A stretch of DNA of 64,000 nt, from the NCBI RefSeq assembly GCF_021568905.1, contig NZ_JAKGSB010000003.1, forward strand, positions 124,001 to 188,000. Reading direction: 5' to 3'. The notes under the pieces are model-generated. The model ran no database searches. It saw only the letters and a program-made list of their open reading frames with translations, and was not told the origin of the DNA. Positions 33,945 to 47,954 of this stretch are shown here, in pieces. A program made the translations under genes and the position numbers. Each line of letters starts with the position of its first letter. Within the stretch, counting starts at the first letter, position 1. Source of the DNA: Zavarzinia marina (GTDB taxonomy: Bacteria > Pseudomonadota > Alphaproteobacteria > Zavarziniales > Zavarziniaceae).

Positions 33945-35462
33945 TCAGGCCTCGATCGAAATCCCGCCGCCCTTCCGGGCATCGGCATCGCTGCCGAAAT
34001 CGATGTTGCCGAGCGGATTGTCCTCCACCTGGAAGGTCAGCGTGCCGGCGAGGCCCGAGAGGCCGAGCACGGCGCCGTAGCGCCCGGTCAATTCGTCGCG
34101 CAATCCCTCGTCCAGGGCCGTGCGGCTGCGCAGCAGGGTGTCGATCCGGCCTTCCTGGGCGAAGCCGTCGATCATCAGCGGGCCGAGGCGGCTGAGTTCG
34201 ACCCGGACGACGAAGCGCGAGCGCCCGCCTTTCGACGATCCGCGTTGCGTTTCGTCGCCACCGGCCGGGGCCTCTTCGGAATCTGAAGACGCCTGGCGGT
34301 GGACGAACAGCGTGACGGGTACGATCTCGCGCCCGTCGAAGAAGGGCAGGGGCACGACGCGCCAGCCGCCGGGCGTATCCTCGGCCGTCGCCGCCTTGGC
34401 GAATTCGGTCAGTGCCGCGCCGGCGCGCAACAGGGGCGCGGGGCCCGCCCGCGACAGCACCCGCGTCTCGCGCTCGGGGCCGATGAAACGTCGGAAATCA
34501 CGGAATTTCAGGGCCGCACCCAGCAGGGCCACGGACAATCCCTGACCGCCTTCCTGGGCGAGGCCGGGGACGAGGCGTGCCAGCGCCGGCAGGACCGCGT
34601 CCCTTTCCGCCAGCAGGGGCGCCAGGGTGGTGACGGCATCGCGCCCGGCGACGAATTCCTGCACCACGGTCGGCGCCGAGGCGACGGTGGGCACGCCCGG
34701 GGACTTGGCGGTCGCCGCCGGGCCGGCCGCGGCCATGGGGCGCCGATCCACCACTTCGAGCAGCAGCCTGGTGCCGGTGGCGATGGCGGGCGGCGCGTCG
34801 GCGATGGTGACGGCACTGCCGTCGGCGGCCCGCAGGGTCAGGCTGACCGTGCCGTCGGGCAGGGGGCGCCGTGCCGTCACCAGGGCCGGCAGGACCTTGC
34901 CCTCCGCGCCGCCGGCAGTGCCGACATGGACCGCCAGGGAGGCGCGGGTGGCGCCGTCGGCCGACATCTGCACGGCGCGATAGAGGGTACGGTCCGCCAT
35001 GGCCTCGCCCGTCGGCGGGGCGTTGCCGAGAAACTGCAGGTCGAAGCGCCCGGAGAGGCCGCGCGCCGCCGCGCCGCGCAGCATGACGGAGAGCAGCTCG
35101 CCCGATCCGATCACCTCCAGCGACAGCGGGGCGCCCGGCGGCGGCAGCGCGACGCCGTCGTCGGTGACGGCGAACATGCCGGCATTGGTGATCACGGTCG
35201 GGCGGCCGGCCTCGTCCGGACCGCCGGTCAGCGCTTCCAGGATCAGACCGGGGTCGAGGCGCAGCAGTTCGGCGGCGAGCCGCACGGCGGGGCCCGACAG
35301 GGGATGGGGCTGGGGCGGGGCCGCGCCGGGATCGCCCTGGTTCGGCGCGCCGCCCTGCTGGCGCAGGCGGGCCGCGCCGGGATCCAGCGACTGGCGCGCA
35401 TTGTCCGTCGCCGTGCCGAGGCGCGGCGTGGCCAGCGGGCCGTTCACCGGATCGGTGGCCAC
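33945..35462 (-). CDS. FliK-like flagellar hook-length control protein (putative)
   Basis: A 505-residue protein. The N-terminal 400 residues are Ala/Pro/Gly-rich and poorly conserved; the C-terminal part (about 390-480; RVELSRLGPLMIDGFAQEGRIDTLLRS split over two strands, then LRDELTGRYGAVLGL) resembles the FliK Flg_hook domain. It would be exported and set hook length by switching FlhB specificity. The start is a GTG at 35462 with GAGG upstream, 13 bases after flhG. Last gene of the fliF-to-flhG run. No signal peptide, as expected. Moderate confidence because only the C-terminal domain is recognisable. Confidence 0.6.
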   Translation of the reverse strand: MATDPVNGPLATPRLGTATDNARQSLDPGAARLRQQGGAPNQGDPGAAPPQPHPLSGPAVRLAAELLRLDPGLILEALTGGPDEAGRPTVITNAGMFAVTDDGVALPPPGAPLSLEVIGSGELLSVMLRGAAARGLSGRFDLQFLGNAPPTGEAMADRTLYRAVQMSADGATRASLAVHVGTAGGAEGKVLPALVTARRPLPDGTVSLTLRAADGSAVTIADAPPAIATGTRLLLEVVDRRPMAAAGPAATAKSPGVPTVASAPTVVQEFVAGRDAVTTLAPLLAERDAVLPALARLVPGLAQEGGQGLSVALLGAALKFRDFRRFIGPERETRVLSRAGPAPLLRAGAALTEFAKAATAEDTPGGWRVVPLPFFDGREIVPVTLFVHRQASSDSEEAPAGGDETQRGSSKGGRSRFVVRVELSRLGPLMIDGFAQEGRIDTLLRSRTALDEGLRDELTGRYGAVLGLSGLAGTLTFQVEDNPLGNIDFGSDADARKGGGISIEA

Positions 35463-35475
35463 CGGTGCCTCGCGG

Positions 35476-36303
35476 TCAGGCCGGCGTCGCCTTGGCCAAT
35501 TGGCCGGCCAGGGCTTCGACGTCGGCGGCGGCGTCCGCGTTCGGATGGCGGGTCAGGAACGGCGTCTGGTAACGGATGGCGTCCTTCACCTTGGCGTCTC
35601 GGCGGATGATGCCGGCCAGCGGCGGCGAGAATTTCAGGAAGCTCTCGCAGGCGCGTTTCAGGGTGCCGTAGGTGCGCTCGCCCTCGGTCCTGGAACTCGC
35701 CATGTTGACGACGACGCGCATGTCCGGGCGCGGCGTCAGCCGGTTTGCCACCTTGATGAAGGCATAGGCATCGGTCAGGGAGGTCGGCTCGTCCGTGACG
35801 ACGACGAGGACGGTGCCGCCGATCGAGGCGAGCACGAGTTGGGTCGTGTCGATGCCGGCGCCGATGTCGACGATGACGTCGTCGTAGCGCGGCGCGATGT
35901 CGAGGACGCCCTGGCGCAGCGACGCCACTTCCTGGCGGGTCAGGGACGACAGCGCGCCGGAGCCCGATTTGCCGGCGATGACGTCGAAGCCGGTCGAATC
36001 GACATGGGTGACGGCGGCACCGACATCGGCGCCGCTGGCGACCACGGCGCCCAGGTCCTGTTCGGGCATCAGGCCCAACTGGATGTCGACATTGGCGAGG
36101 CCGAGGTCGCCGTCGAACAGCAGCACGCGCTGGCCGGCGCGGGCCAGCGCATGGGACAGCGTGATGGCCAGCCAGGTCTTGCCGACGCCGCCCTTGCCCG
36201 AGGCGATGGCCGTGATGCGACGCGCCTCGTTCCGCCGCTGGGCGGCACCGAGGGACGAATTGCCGGGGGACGGATTCAGGGCGACGATGGATTCGGTGTT
36301 CAT
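35476..36303 (-). CDS. flhG: MinD-like ATPase FlhG
   Basis: A 275-residue ParA/MinD ATPase with the deviant Walker A GKGGVGKT (36-43), LLFDGDLGLANVD (about 61-73) and VIVDIGAGID (about 142-151). With FlhF it sets flagellar number and position. The ATG at 36303 overlaps the flhF stop by 4 bases. The C-terminal membrane-targeting helix is short. Confidence 0.9.
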   Translation of the reverse strand: MNTESIVALNPSPGNSSLGAAQRRNEARRITAIASGKGGVGKTWLAITLSHALARAGQRVLLFDGDLGLANVDIQLGLMPEQDLGAVVASGADVGAAVTHVDSTGFDVIAGKSGSGALSSLTRQEVASLRQGVLDIAPRYDDVIVDIGAGIDTTQLVLASIGGTVLVVVTDEPTSLTDAYAFIKVANRLTPRPDMRVVVNMASSRTEGERTYGTLKRACESFLKFSPPLAGIIRRDAKVKDAIRYQTPFLTRHPNADAAADVEALAGQLAKATPA

Positions 36304-37421
36304 TGGGCGGCCTCCTCGAGGGAAGGATCGGCTTCGATGTGGTCGTAGTCCTGCATGATCAGGCGGGCGAGGTCGGCGGCGCCGATGGGGCGCAGGCCCT
36401 GGCCGACGAAGGGGCTGGCGCTGACTTCCGCGATGGCGAGGCCGCCGGCCTCCGCCGCCGCGATCAGGCTGCCCAGGCGCCGTGTCGCGTCCAGCCGGGT
36501 CACGATCATGCGCCGTGCCCCCAGGCGGGCGAAGGCGCGGGCCGTGTCCATGGCGTCATGGGCGTCGGTGCCGGCCGCCATCACCATCACGGGTTCGACG
36601 TCGGCGGCGGCGAGAAGACGGGTGAGTTGGGTCATTTCCTGTTCGTCGAAGGGATTGACCCCGGCGGTGTCGATCACGGCGCGGCGCGCGCGGGCGCCGC
36701 CGTGTTCGGTCTTCGCCAGTTCCGCCGGATTGGCGGCAAGCCCGAGGGGCTGGTTCATCGCCCGCAGATAGGCTTCGAGCTGGGCCGTGGCGCCCGCCTT
36801 CAGGGTGTCGGTCGAGACGACGCGCAGCGGCGCCCCGGCGGCGGCGGCGCGCGCCGCGATCTTGGCGGTGACCACGGTCTTGCCGACGCCCGGCGTGCCA
36901 ACAAGCATGATCGAGCGGGTCGGCGGATCGGCCAGGGGCTGGAAGCGCAGCAGGGTCGAGAAGGCGTGGGTCAGCGCGTCGGACGGCGTGCCGCCCTCGA
37001 AGGCGGCGGCGATCCGGACCAGCCGCTCGACCTGGCGCCGGGGCGTGCGGTGATAGTCGAGGGCGCGGGTGATCTGGCGCGAGAAGGCGTCCCGCGTCTG
37101 GCTTTCCAGGGGGGCGCTGCGAGTCGGCTCGTTGATCTGCGCCAGGCGGTCGGCCAGCAGCGACTCGATCGGGTCCGAACCTTCCGGGCGGTGGCGCGCG
37201 AAGGGATCGGGGCGCCGGCCCAGGGCGTCGCGCGGGTCGGGCGGGGGGGGAGCGTGCAGGGGCTCGGGCGCGGGCGGCGGATTCTCGATCGCCGCCACCA
37301 CCTCGACCTTGCCGCGCGCGGCACGCCTGGTCGAGACGATGATGGCGTCGGGGCCCAGAACCTTGCGGATCTCGGCCATGGCGTCCGCCATGCTGTCGGC
37401 GTGGAAGGTGCGAAGCCGCAA
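36300..37421 (-). CDS. flhF: SRP-type GTPase FlhF
   Basis: A 373-residue protein with the FlhF N-terminal B-domain start MRLRTFHADSMADAMAEIRK, a Pro-rich linker (about 47-80), and an NG GTPase domain with P-loop VGTPGVGKT (about 174-182) and DTAGVNPFD. It places the flagellum at the pole. The start codon is TTG at 37421 with GGAGGG upstream, which gives the expected N-terminus. Neighbours flhA and flhG are 15 bases away and overlapping, respectively. Confidence 0.9.
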   Translation of the reverse strand: MRLRTFHADSMADAMAEIRKVLGPDAIIVSTRRAARGKVEVVAAIENPPPAPEPLHAPPPPDPRDALGRRPDPFARHRPEGSDPIESLLADRLAQINEPTRSAPLESQTRDAFSRQITRALDYHRTPRRQVERLVRIAAAFEGGTPSDALTHAFSTLLRFQPLADPPTRSIMLVGTPGVGKTVVTAKIAARAAAAGAPLRVVSTDTLKAGATAQLEAYLRAMNQPLGLAANPAELAKTEHGGARARRAVIDTAGVNPFDEQEMTQLTRLLAAADVEPVMVMAAGTDAHDAMDTARAFARLGARRMIVTRLDATRRLGSLIAAAEAGGLAIAEVSASPFVGQGLRPIGAADLARLIMQDYDHIEADPSLEEAAQ

Positions 37422-37436
37422 CGCTCAGTCCCTCCG

Positions 37437-39545
37437 TCAGATCTGGCCGAGCGTGCGGATGCGCGCGCGGGGGTGGATTTCATTCTGCGACATGACCACC
37501 GTCTGCGGCCGGAAACGTTCGACGATGGACCGGACATAGGGGCGGATCGCCGGGCTGGTCAGCAGCACCGGCAGTTCACCGTCGGCGGCGATCCGGTCGA
37601 AGGCCTGCTTCACCGCCTGGATGAATTGCTGCAGCCGGGTGGGGGCCAGCGTCAACTGCTTTTCCTCGCCCGGGCCGATCAGGGCCTCGGCGAAGGCCTG
37701 CTCCCAGTCGGGTGACAGCGGCAGCAGCGGAATATAGCCGCTGGGGCCGGTGTTGGAGAAGGAGATCTGGCGCGCCAGGCGGCTGCGCACATGCTCGGTG
37801 ATGACCATGATGTTCTGGCTGTAGCCGACCGCCTCGCCGATGCCTTCCAGGATGGTGGGCAGGTCGCGGATCGAGATCCGTTCGGACAGCAACTGTTGAA
37901 GGACGCGCTGCACGCCTGCCAGGGTGAAGCGCGACGGAATCAGGTCCGAGACCAGCTTCTGCTGCGGTTTCGGCAATTCGTCGAGCAGCTTCTGGGTCTC
38001 GGCATAGGACAACAGTTCGGCCATGTTGTCCTTGATCATCTCGGTCAGATGGGTGGTCACCACGGTCGCGGGATCGACCACGGTCAGGCCGCGGAACTGC
38101 GCCTCCTCGCGCAGCGAGGGATCGACCCAGGTGGCGGTCAGGCCGAAGGTCGGCTCCACCGTCGGCTCGCCCGGCAGGCTGACCGGCTCGCCCCGGGGGT
38201 CCATGACCAGCAGCATGTGGGGGCGGATGTCGCCCTTGCCCGCCTCCATCTCCTTCAGCCGCAGGACATAGGTGTTGGACGGAAGCTGGACGTTGTCGAG
38301 GATGCGGACGGACGGCATCACGAAGCCCATCTCGGCCGCGATCTGGCGGCGCAGGGCCTTGATCTGGTCGGTGATGCGCGGCCCCGAGGTATCGTTGATC
38401 AGGGCGATCAGGCCATAGCCGAGTTCGAGGCGCAGGCTGTCGATCGCGAGCGCCGAGGAGATCGGCTCCTCCGCCGGCACGGCGCGCTTCTGCTCGGTCT
38501 CGATGCGGCGGGTCTCCGCCGCCGCCTCGGCCGTCTGCTTGCGCTCGATCCGGAACGCGGCATAGCCGGCGCCGGCGGCGAGGATCAGGAAGGGCAGCGC
38601 CGGCATGCCGGGCAGCAGCGCCAGCACGAAGGCGAGCGCGGCGGCCATGCCCATGGCCCGGGCGGAACCGCCCAACTGGCCGAACAGGGCCTTGTCGGCG
38701 CTGCCCCGCGTGCCGCCCTTGGTGACCATCAGGCCGGCGGCGGTCGAGACGATCAGGGCCGGGAACTGGGAGACCAGGCCGTCGCCGACGGTCAGGGTCG
38801 AATAGGTGCGCATGGCATCGCCCGCCGACATGTCGGCCTGCATGGTGCCGATGACGATGCCGCCGATCAGGTTGATCGCGGTGATCAGCAGGCCGGCGAC
38901 GGCATCGCCGCGCACGAATTTGGCGGCACCGTCCATGGCGCCGAAGAAGGTCGATTCCTGTTCCAGCTCGGTGCGGCGCTTGCGCGCCTCGTTCTCGTCG
39001 ATGATGCCGGCCGAGAGATCGGCGTCGATCGCCATCTGCTTGCCGGGCATGGCGTCCAGGGTGAAGCGCGCCGCGACCTCGGCGATGCGGCCCGAACCCT
39101 TGGTGATGACGACGAAGTTCACGATCACCAGGATCGCGAAGACGATGACGCCGATCAGGAAGTTGCCGCCCATGATGAGGCCGCCGAAGGCGCCGATGAC
39201 GTCGCCGGCGGCATGGGTCCCCTCGTGGCCGAATTCGAGGATGAGCCGCGTCGACGCCAGGTTCAGCGACAGCCGCAACATGGTCGCGATCAGCAGGACG
39301 GTCGGAAAGGCCGAGAAGTCGAGCGGCTTCTCGATGAACAGCGACGTCATCAGGATGAGCACGCTGAGGGTCACCGACAGCGCCAGGGCGATGTCCAGCA
39401 GCCAACTCGGCATCGGGAAGATCAGCACGGTCAGGATGACCGTGACGCCCGCCGCCAGCATGATGTCGCCGCTGCGCAGCGTCGTCTGCAGGCGGTTCAG
39501 GAACCCCTGGACGTCGAAGCTTCTGCCGTTGTTCGCGTCGCTCAT
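37437..39545 (-). CDS. flhA: Flagellar export gate protein FlhA
   Basis: A 702-residue FHIPEP-family protein: about eight membrane helices in the first 330 residues and a large cytoplasmic domain that docks FliI/FliJ and chaperone-substrate complexes. The motif between helices with KGSGRIAEVAARFTLDAMPGKQ is diagnostic. ATG at 39545, 14 bases after flbD. Confidence 0.95.
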   Translation of the reverse strand: MSDANNGRSFDVQGFLNRLQTTLRSGDIMLAAGVTVILTVLIFPMPSWLLDIALALSVTLSVLILMTSLFIEKPLDFSAFPTVLLIATMLRLSLNLASTRLILEFGHEGTHAAGDVIGAFGGLIMGGNFLIGVIVFAILVIVNFVVITKGSGRIAEVAARFTLDAMPGKQMAIDADLSAGIIDENEARKRRTELEQESTFFGAMDGAAKFVRGDAVAGLLITAINLIGGIVIGTMQADMSAGDAMRTYSTLTVGDGLVSQFPALIVSTAAGLMVTKGGTRGSADKALFGQLGGSARAMGMAAALAFVLALLPGMPALPFLILAAGAGYAAFRIERKQTAEAAAETRRIETEQKRAVPAEEPISSALAIDSLRLELGYGLIALINDTSGPRITDQIKALRRQIAAEMGFVMPSVRILDNVQLPSNTYVLRLKEMEAGKGDIRPHMLLVMDPRGEPVSLPGEPTVEPTFGLTATWVDPSLREEAQFRGLTVVDPATVVTTHLTEMIKDNMAELLSYAETQKLLDELPKPQQKLVSDLIPSRFTLAGVQRVLQQLLSERISIRDLPTILEGIGEAVGYSQNIMVITEHVRSRLARQISFSNTGPSGYIPLLPLSPDWEQAFAEALIGPGEEKQLTLAPTRLQQFIQAVKQAFDRIAADGELPVLLTSPAIRPYVRSIVERFRPQTVVMSQNEIHPRARIRTLGQI

Positions 39546-39559
39546 GGCGCCTTCCGGGG

Positions 39560-40951
<1,392 letters not shown>

Positions 40952-40964
40952 GTTCAATCTCCCC

Positions 40965-41294
40965 TCAGCGCCGGTCGCCCTTGATGATTTCCGTCATGGT
41001 GACGCCCAGACGGTCCTCCACCACCACGACTTCGCCGCGGGCGACCAGGCGGTTGTTCACATAGATGTCGATCGCCTCGCCGACCTTGCGGTCCAGCTCG
41101 ATGACGGCTCCCTTGCCGATGCGAAGGAGCTGGCTGACCTGGAGCTTCGACTTGCCGAGCACGGCGGAGACCGCGACCGGGATGTCGAACACCGCCTCCA
41201 GTTCCTGGGCGGAACGGATGACGTCGCTCTCGTCGGGGGCGTCGCCCTGGGGCGACTGCAGTTCTTCGAAATTCATGTCGTTGTCGGCTGCCAT
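40965..41294 (-). CDS. fliN: Flagellar motor switch protein FliN
   Basis: A 109-residue protein whose C-terminal 75 residues form the SpoA/FliN domain (IPVAVSAVLGKSKLQVSQLLRIGKG across two strands, then DIYVNNRLVARGEVVVVEDRLGV). It is part of the C-ring with FliG and FliM and binds FliH. fliM is not in this window. Lies 16 bases downstream of fliH. Confidence 0.93.
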   Translation of the reverse strand: MAADNDMNFEELQSPQGDAPDESDVIRSAQELEAVFDIPVAVSAVLGKSKLQVSQLLRIGKGAVIELDRKVGEAIDIYVNNRLVARGEVVVVEDRLGVTMTEIIKGDRR

Positions 41295-41310
41295 GGTTCC
41301 GTCCCTGGGC

Positions 41311-41937
41311 TCAACGGCGCTGTGCGGTAATGAAACGGGTTACGGCGGACGAGACCGCCTTCTCGAGCGCGGCGGCATCGCGCAGCACGCCGCCGTGCGC
41401 CCATTCGACGCGGACGTCGCCGGGGGCGAGATCGCCGTCGCCGAGGACGAGAAGCTTGCCGGGAAAGGCCTGGTCCGCGGCGGTCGCCTCGAACATCGCC
41501 TTGGCGGCATCGAGCAAGGCGGTGGCGACATGGACGACGACCCGGGGTTCGTCGCGAAGGTCCGCGAGGGTGCTGGCGACCATGGCTTCCATTTCGGCCA
41601 TGGGCATGTCCTCTGTCAGGGCCTCGCACAGGCGGCGCGCGACGGCATGGCCGAGTTCGGCGGCATCGGCGCGGAGCTGGCGTTCGCCGGCGGCCAGATG
41701 GCCGGCGATGCCGTCCAGGGCCTCGACCAGGCGCGCGGCAGCATCGGCGAGGCGGGCCTGCTCGGCGGCGGCCTGTTCGGCCCGGCCGGCGGCCTCGCCC
41801 TCGGCGAAGGCGGCGGCGCGGGCGGCGGCCATGTCTTCCTCGCCGAAGCTCGGCGGAGGCGGCGCCACCGGGAGCTTCTGGCGCGGCGCCGCGTCGAAGG
41901 CGTTGTCGAAGGTGAATTTCACCGGTTTGCCGGTCAT
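41311..41937 (-). CDS. fliH: Flagellar assembly protein FliH
   Basis: A 208-residue Ala/Glu-rich protein: a disordered N-terminus with FTFDNAFD, a helical GxxxG-like stalk (AFAEGEAAGRAEQAAAEQA, about 43-62) and a C-terminal globular domain similar to ATP-synthase delta/E subunits. It holds FliI at the C-ring through FliN. Identification rests on features and on its position between fliG and fliN. Confidence 0.83.
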   Translation of the reverse strand: MTGKPVKFTFDNAFDAAPRQKLPVAPPPPSFGEEDMAAARAAAFAEGEAAGRAEQAAAEQARLADAAARLVEALDGIAGHLAAGERQLRADAAELGHAVARRLCEALTEDMPMAEMEAMVASTLADLRDEPRVVVHVATALLDAAKAMFEATAADQAFPGKLLVLGDGDLAPGDVRVEWAHGGVLRDAAALEKAVSSAVTRFITAQRR

Positions 41938-41953
41938 CCCGCGTCTCCCCGGC

Positions 41954-42970
41954 TCAATAGATCAGCTCGTCGTCGCCCCGGCTCTCGGCGAGGACGATCT
42001 GGCCCTGGGCGGCGAGTTCCTTGGCGGTCTGCACCATCTGCATCTGGGCTTCGTCGACGTCGCGCAGACGGACGGGCCCCATCTGTTCCATCTCCTCGCG
42101 GAGGAGCTTTGCCGCGCGTTCCGACATGTTCGAGAAGAACATGTCGCGCAGCGTGTCTGAGGCGCCCTTGAGCGCGAGCGCGAGGCGGCTCTTCTCGATC
42201 GCGCGCATCAGCACCTGGACGCCGCCCGGATCCAGTTTCTGCAGATCCTCGAAGGTGAACATCAGGGCCTTGATGCGCTCGGCGCTCTCGCGGCTGCGCT
42301 CCTCGAGCGCGGTGATGAATTTGGATTCGGTGGCGCGGTCGAGATTGTTGAAGATCTCGGCGATCAATTCGTGGGCGTCACGCCTCGCGGTGCGCGCCAG
42401 GTTGGACATGAACTCGGTGCGCAGCGTCTGCTCCACCTTGTCCAGAACCTCCTTCTGCACCGATTCCATGCGCAGCATGCGGTTCACCACCTCGAGGGCG
42501 AAATCCTCGGGCAGGTTGGAGAGCACGCGGGCGGCATGCTCCGGCTTGATCTTGGACAGGACGACGGCGACGGTCTGGGGATACTCGTTCTTCAGATAGG
42601 CCGCCAGAACCTGTTCGTTCACATTGCCGAGCTTGTCCCACATGGTGCGGCCGGCGGGGCCCCGGATCTCTTCCATGATCTGGGTCACGCGATCGTTCGG
42701 CAGGGATTTGGACAGCAGGCGCTCGGTCGATTCGAAGGAACCGATGAGGTTGCCGGAGGTGGTCATGTTCGAGGCGAATTCGACGAACACGCGCTCCACC
42801 ATGCTGGCCTGGACGCGGCCGAGCGTCGCCATGGCGGCGGAGATTTCCTTGATCTCGTCGTCGTCCATCAGGCGCCACAGGGGGGCGCCGTGATCCTCGC
42901 CCAGCGCCAGCATCAGGATGGCCGCCTTCTCGGGGCCGGTCAGGTTGCGGTTCTCGTCCTTGATGGCCAT
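41954..42970 (-). CDS. fliG: Flagellar motor switch protein FliG
   Basis: A 338-residue protein with the three FliG armadillo-like domains. The middle EHPQT-like segment appears as [22 protein letters not shown] (split), and the C-terminal torque helix carries charged residues in [29 protein letters not shown]. It couples stator force to rotor. Starts 1 base after the fliF stop region. Confidence 0.95.
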   Translation of the reverse strand: MAIKDENRNLTGPEKAAILMLALGEDHGAPLWRLMDDDEIKEISAAMATLGRVQASMVERVFVEFASNMTTSGNLIGSFESTERLLSKSLPNDRVTQIMEEIRGPAGRTMWDKLGNVNEQVLAAYLKNEYPQTVAVVLSKIKPEHAARVLSNLPEDFALEVVNRMLRMESVQKEVLDKVEQTLRTEFMSNLARTARRDAHELIAEIFNNLDRATESKFITALEERSRESAERIKALMFTFEDLQKLDPGGVQVLMRAIEKSRLALALKGASDTLRDMFFSNMSERAAKLLREEMEQMGPVRLRDVDEAQMQMVQTAKELAAQGQIVLAESRGDDELIY

Positions 42971-42971
42971 C

Positions 42972-44639
42972 TCAGGACTCCCGATACATCCAGTTGCGCA
43001 TGATCGCGATCGCTTCCTCGGGGTGGCGCTGGACGATCTCGCCGACCTTCTTCAAGCTCGACGCCTTCACGCGGCCCTCGATATTGGCGATGTCGACCAT
43101 CTGTTCGAATTCGTCGGAATCCGTGCCGATGGCCATGGGCATGCCGTCGGGGCCGGCGATGGCCGCCTGACCGCCCGGGCCGGGGATCTGCATCTGGCCG
43201 CCGCCACCCATGGCGCCGGCGCCGGCAAGCGCCGGACCGCCGCCTTCCAGCGGCGCCAGCATGCGCGCGACCAGCGGGCGGACGACGAAGAGCGTGAGCA
43301 AAAGGGCGACGAGGCCGAGAACGGCAATCTCGCCGATGCGGAAGAAGTCGGATTTGGTCAGGCCCAGAAAGCCTTCCTCGCCCGGCAGGCCGGTGTCGGC
43401 GATGGTGGCGTCGACGAAGGGCAGGTTGACCACGCGCACCTGATCGCCGCGCTGGTCGTCGAAGCCCATGGCCGATTTCACCAGGGCTTCCAACTGGTCC
43501 AGTTCCTGCTGGCTGCGCGGCTGATAGGTGCGGGTGCCGTCGGCGGCGACGTCATAGGTGCCGTCGACCAGGATGGCGACGGACATGCGCTTCACCCTGC
43601 CGCCTTCCTGCACCACGGTCTGTTCCGTGCGCGAGATTTCGTAGTTGATGGTCTCTTCCGAACGGTCGGTGCTGGACTGGTCGCCGGCGCCGCCCTGGTT
43701 GTTCTGGGTGCCCGGCAGATTGCCCTGCACGGTGACGGCGGTGGCGCCGCCCTCGGAGTTGCGGCTGCGGTCGGTGACGGTCTGGGTCGAGCGCACGACC
43801 TGGCCGTCGGGGTCGAAGGTCTGGGTCTGGGTGGTGATGCGGTCGAAATCGAGTTCGGCGGTCACCTCGGCGCGCACCTTGTCGAAGCCGACGGACGAGC
43901 CGACGAGCTGTTCGAGCGACCGGCGCATGCGCGTCTCGTATTCGCGGGTCTTGGTGGCGACCGCTTCGGCGGGGCCGGTCTCGCGCAGGTTGCCGTCGCC
44001 GGCGGCCAGAAGGTTGCCCCGGTCGTCGACGATGGAGACGCGGTCGGCCTTCAGGCCCGGCACGGCGGCGGCGGTCAATTGCTGGATAGCGCGGACCTGG
44101 CCGCCGTCGAGATTGCCGGCCTTCAGCTTGAGCACGATGGAGGCGGAGGGCGCCTCGGTCTCGCGGGCGAAGAGCTGGCGCTGGGGCAGCACCAGATGGA
44201 CGCGGGCGGCGGCGATGCGGTCGATCGAGGCGATGGAGCGGGCGATCTCGCCCTCGAGGGCGCGCAGGTGGTTGATGTTCTGGACGAAGCTGGTGGTGCC
44301 GATCGAATCCGAACGGTCGAAGATCTCGTAGCCCATGGAACCGCCGGCCGGCACGCCTTCCTCGGCCATGGCCATGCGCAGGCGCGCCACCTGGTCCTGC
44401 GGCACCATGATGCGGGTGCCGTCCGACGACAGTTGATAGGGCACGTTCATGCCCTCGAGCTTCTCGACGATGCGGCCGCTGTCGGTCAGGTCCAGATCGC
44501 CGTAGAGCAGCCCATAGGTCGGCTGCATCATGCGGTTCATGGCGAAGGCGAGAAAGGCGACGACGACGACGGCGATCCCGCCGAGCACCAGCAGGCGCCG
44601 CATCCCCAATGCCCTCAGTCGCGTGATCAGCTCGTTCAT
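42972..44639 (-). CDS. fliF: Flagellar MS-ring protein FliF
   Basis: A 555-residue protein with an N-terminal membrane helix (about 17-35), the YscJ/FliF periplasmic ring-building domains ([35 protein letters not shown]), and a second helix (about 435-455) followed by the FliG-binding tail. It forms the ring on which the motor assembles, and is the first gene of the flagellar run. The 329-base upstream region holds a CtrA-type box and phased repeats. Confidence 0.95.
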   Translation of the reverse strand: MNELITRLRALGMRRLLVLGGIAVVVVAFLAFAMNRMMQPTYGLLYGDLDLTDSGRIVEKLEGMNVPYQLSSDGTRIMVPQDQVARLRMAMAEEGVPAGGSMGYEIFDRSDSIGTTSFVQNINHLRALEGEIARSIASIDRIAAARVHLVLPQRQLFARETEAPSASIVLKLKAGNLDGGQVRAIQQLTAAAVPGLKADRVSIVDDRGNLLAAGDGNLRETGPAEAVATKTREYETRMRRSLEQLVGSSVGFDKVRAEVTAELDFDRITTQTQTFDPDGQVVRSTQTVTDRSRNSEGGATAVTVQGNLPGTQNNQGGAGDQSSTDRSEETINYEISRTEQTVVQEGGRVKRMSVAILVDGTYDVAADGTRTYQPRSQQELDQLEALVKSAMGFDDQRGDQVRVVNLPFVDATIADTGLPGEEGFLGLTKSDFFRIGEIAVLGLVALLLTLFVVRPLVARMLAPLEGGGPALAGAGAMGGGGQMQIPGPGGQAAIAGPDGMPMAIGTDSDEFEQMVDIANIEGRVKASSLKKVGEIVQRHPEEAIAIMRNWMYRES

Positions 44640-44742
44640 GTCGCCCCCGGCGCTTCTCGTTTCGGGTCGGGCACCGCGCGCGATACGCGCGGAATCCGGC
44701 CCCGGGATCCTTTGCTCTAGGCAAGAATTTCCCGGTTTCTGC

Positions 44743-44757
44743 TGAAGAAGTTCTTAA
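44743..44757. promoter_or_regulatory. CtrA-type box upstream of fliF
   Basis: Read on the minus strand, TTAA-GAACTTC-TTCA fits TTAA-N7-TTAA with one mismatch, 104 bases before the fliF ATG. CtrA control of fliF is established in Caulobacter; the site here is inferred from pattern. Confidence 0.5.
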
Positions 44758-44824
44758 CGGGAGACGGATATTTGCCGGTGCCGTGTGGGGCGCGGGCGTT
44801 GCTCACGGGCTCGCGCCAACCCCT

Positions 44825-44885
44825 GAAAATGATAAGCCGGCTCAAAAAACGATAATTTCCGGGGGATGGAGTCCAAAAACGATAA
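44825..44885. repeat. Three helically phased direct repeats, AAAA(A)CGATAA
   Basis: GAAAATGATAA (44825-44835), CAAAAAACGATAA (44843-44855) and CAAAAACGATAA (44874-44885). The GATAA ends are 20 and 30 bases apart, i.e. near whole helical turns, so bound proteins would face the same side. They lie upstream of the fliF CtrA-type box. Confidence 0.55.
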
Positions 44886-44916
44886 CTCTTTCCCGCCGGC
44901 ACCGGCCAGGAAGGAC

Positions 44917-44946
44917 GAAAAAGGCCGGGGCGTCGCCGCCCCGGCC
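44917..44946 (-). terminator. Intrinsic terminator after acnA
   Basis: A perfect 10-bp stem (44923-44932 with 44937-44946), loop of 4, followed on the minus strand by CCTTTTTCG. It lies 22 bases beyond the acnA stop. Confidence 0.85.
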
Positions 44947-44968
44947 TCGGTCTTGGATGCCTGCGTGA

Positions 44969-47680
<2,712 letters not shown>

Positions 47681-47954
47681 GGAGCGACTCCATGAATGAG
47701 CAAATCTCGGGGCGAGCGGCTCGCCGGCGGTTCGATGAAAACCTGGGCCGGCGAACGTTACGGGCGACGACACGAAGGGACGTCACGGATGGGCGCGGCG
47801 ATCAGCCTCGTGGATCGGTTGCGAGCATAGTGAGCCGCGCCCCGCTCGTGAAGTCCCGACGATGGTCGCGGTCCGCGCTTTCGCGCGATTTTTCTGGTTC
47901 GCGCGCCGTGCTTGCCTATGATGCGGCCAAAATTCGGAGCCAAGGAGGTGCGTC

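Larger units (their letters stand above)
44640..44968. other. 329-base regulatory region upstream of fliF
   Basis: No gene. In minus-strand order from acnA: terminator of acnA (44917-44946), three GATAA direct repeats (44825-44885), a CtrA-type box (44743-44757), and an adjoining imperfect palindrome GGCAAGAATTTCCCGG (44730-44745) that could be an FlbD (ftr-like) site. Confidence 0.55.
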
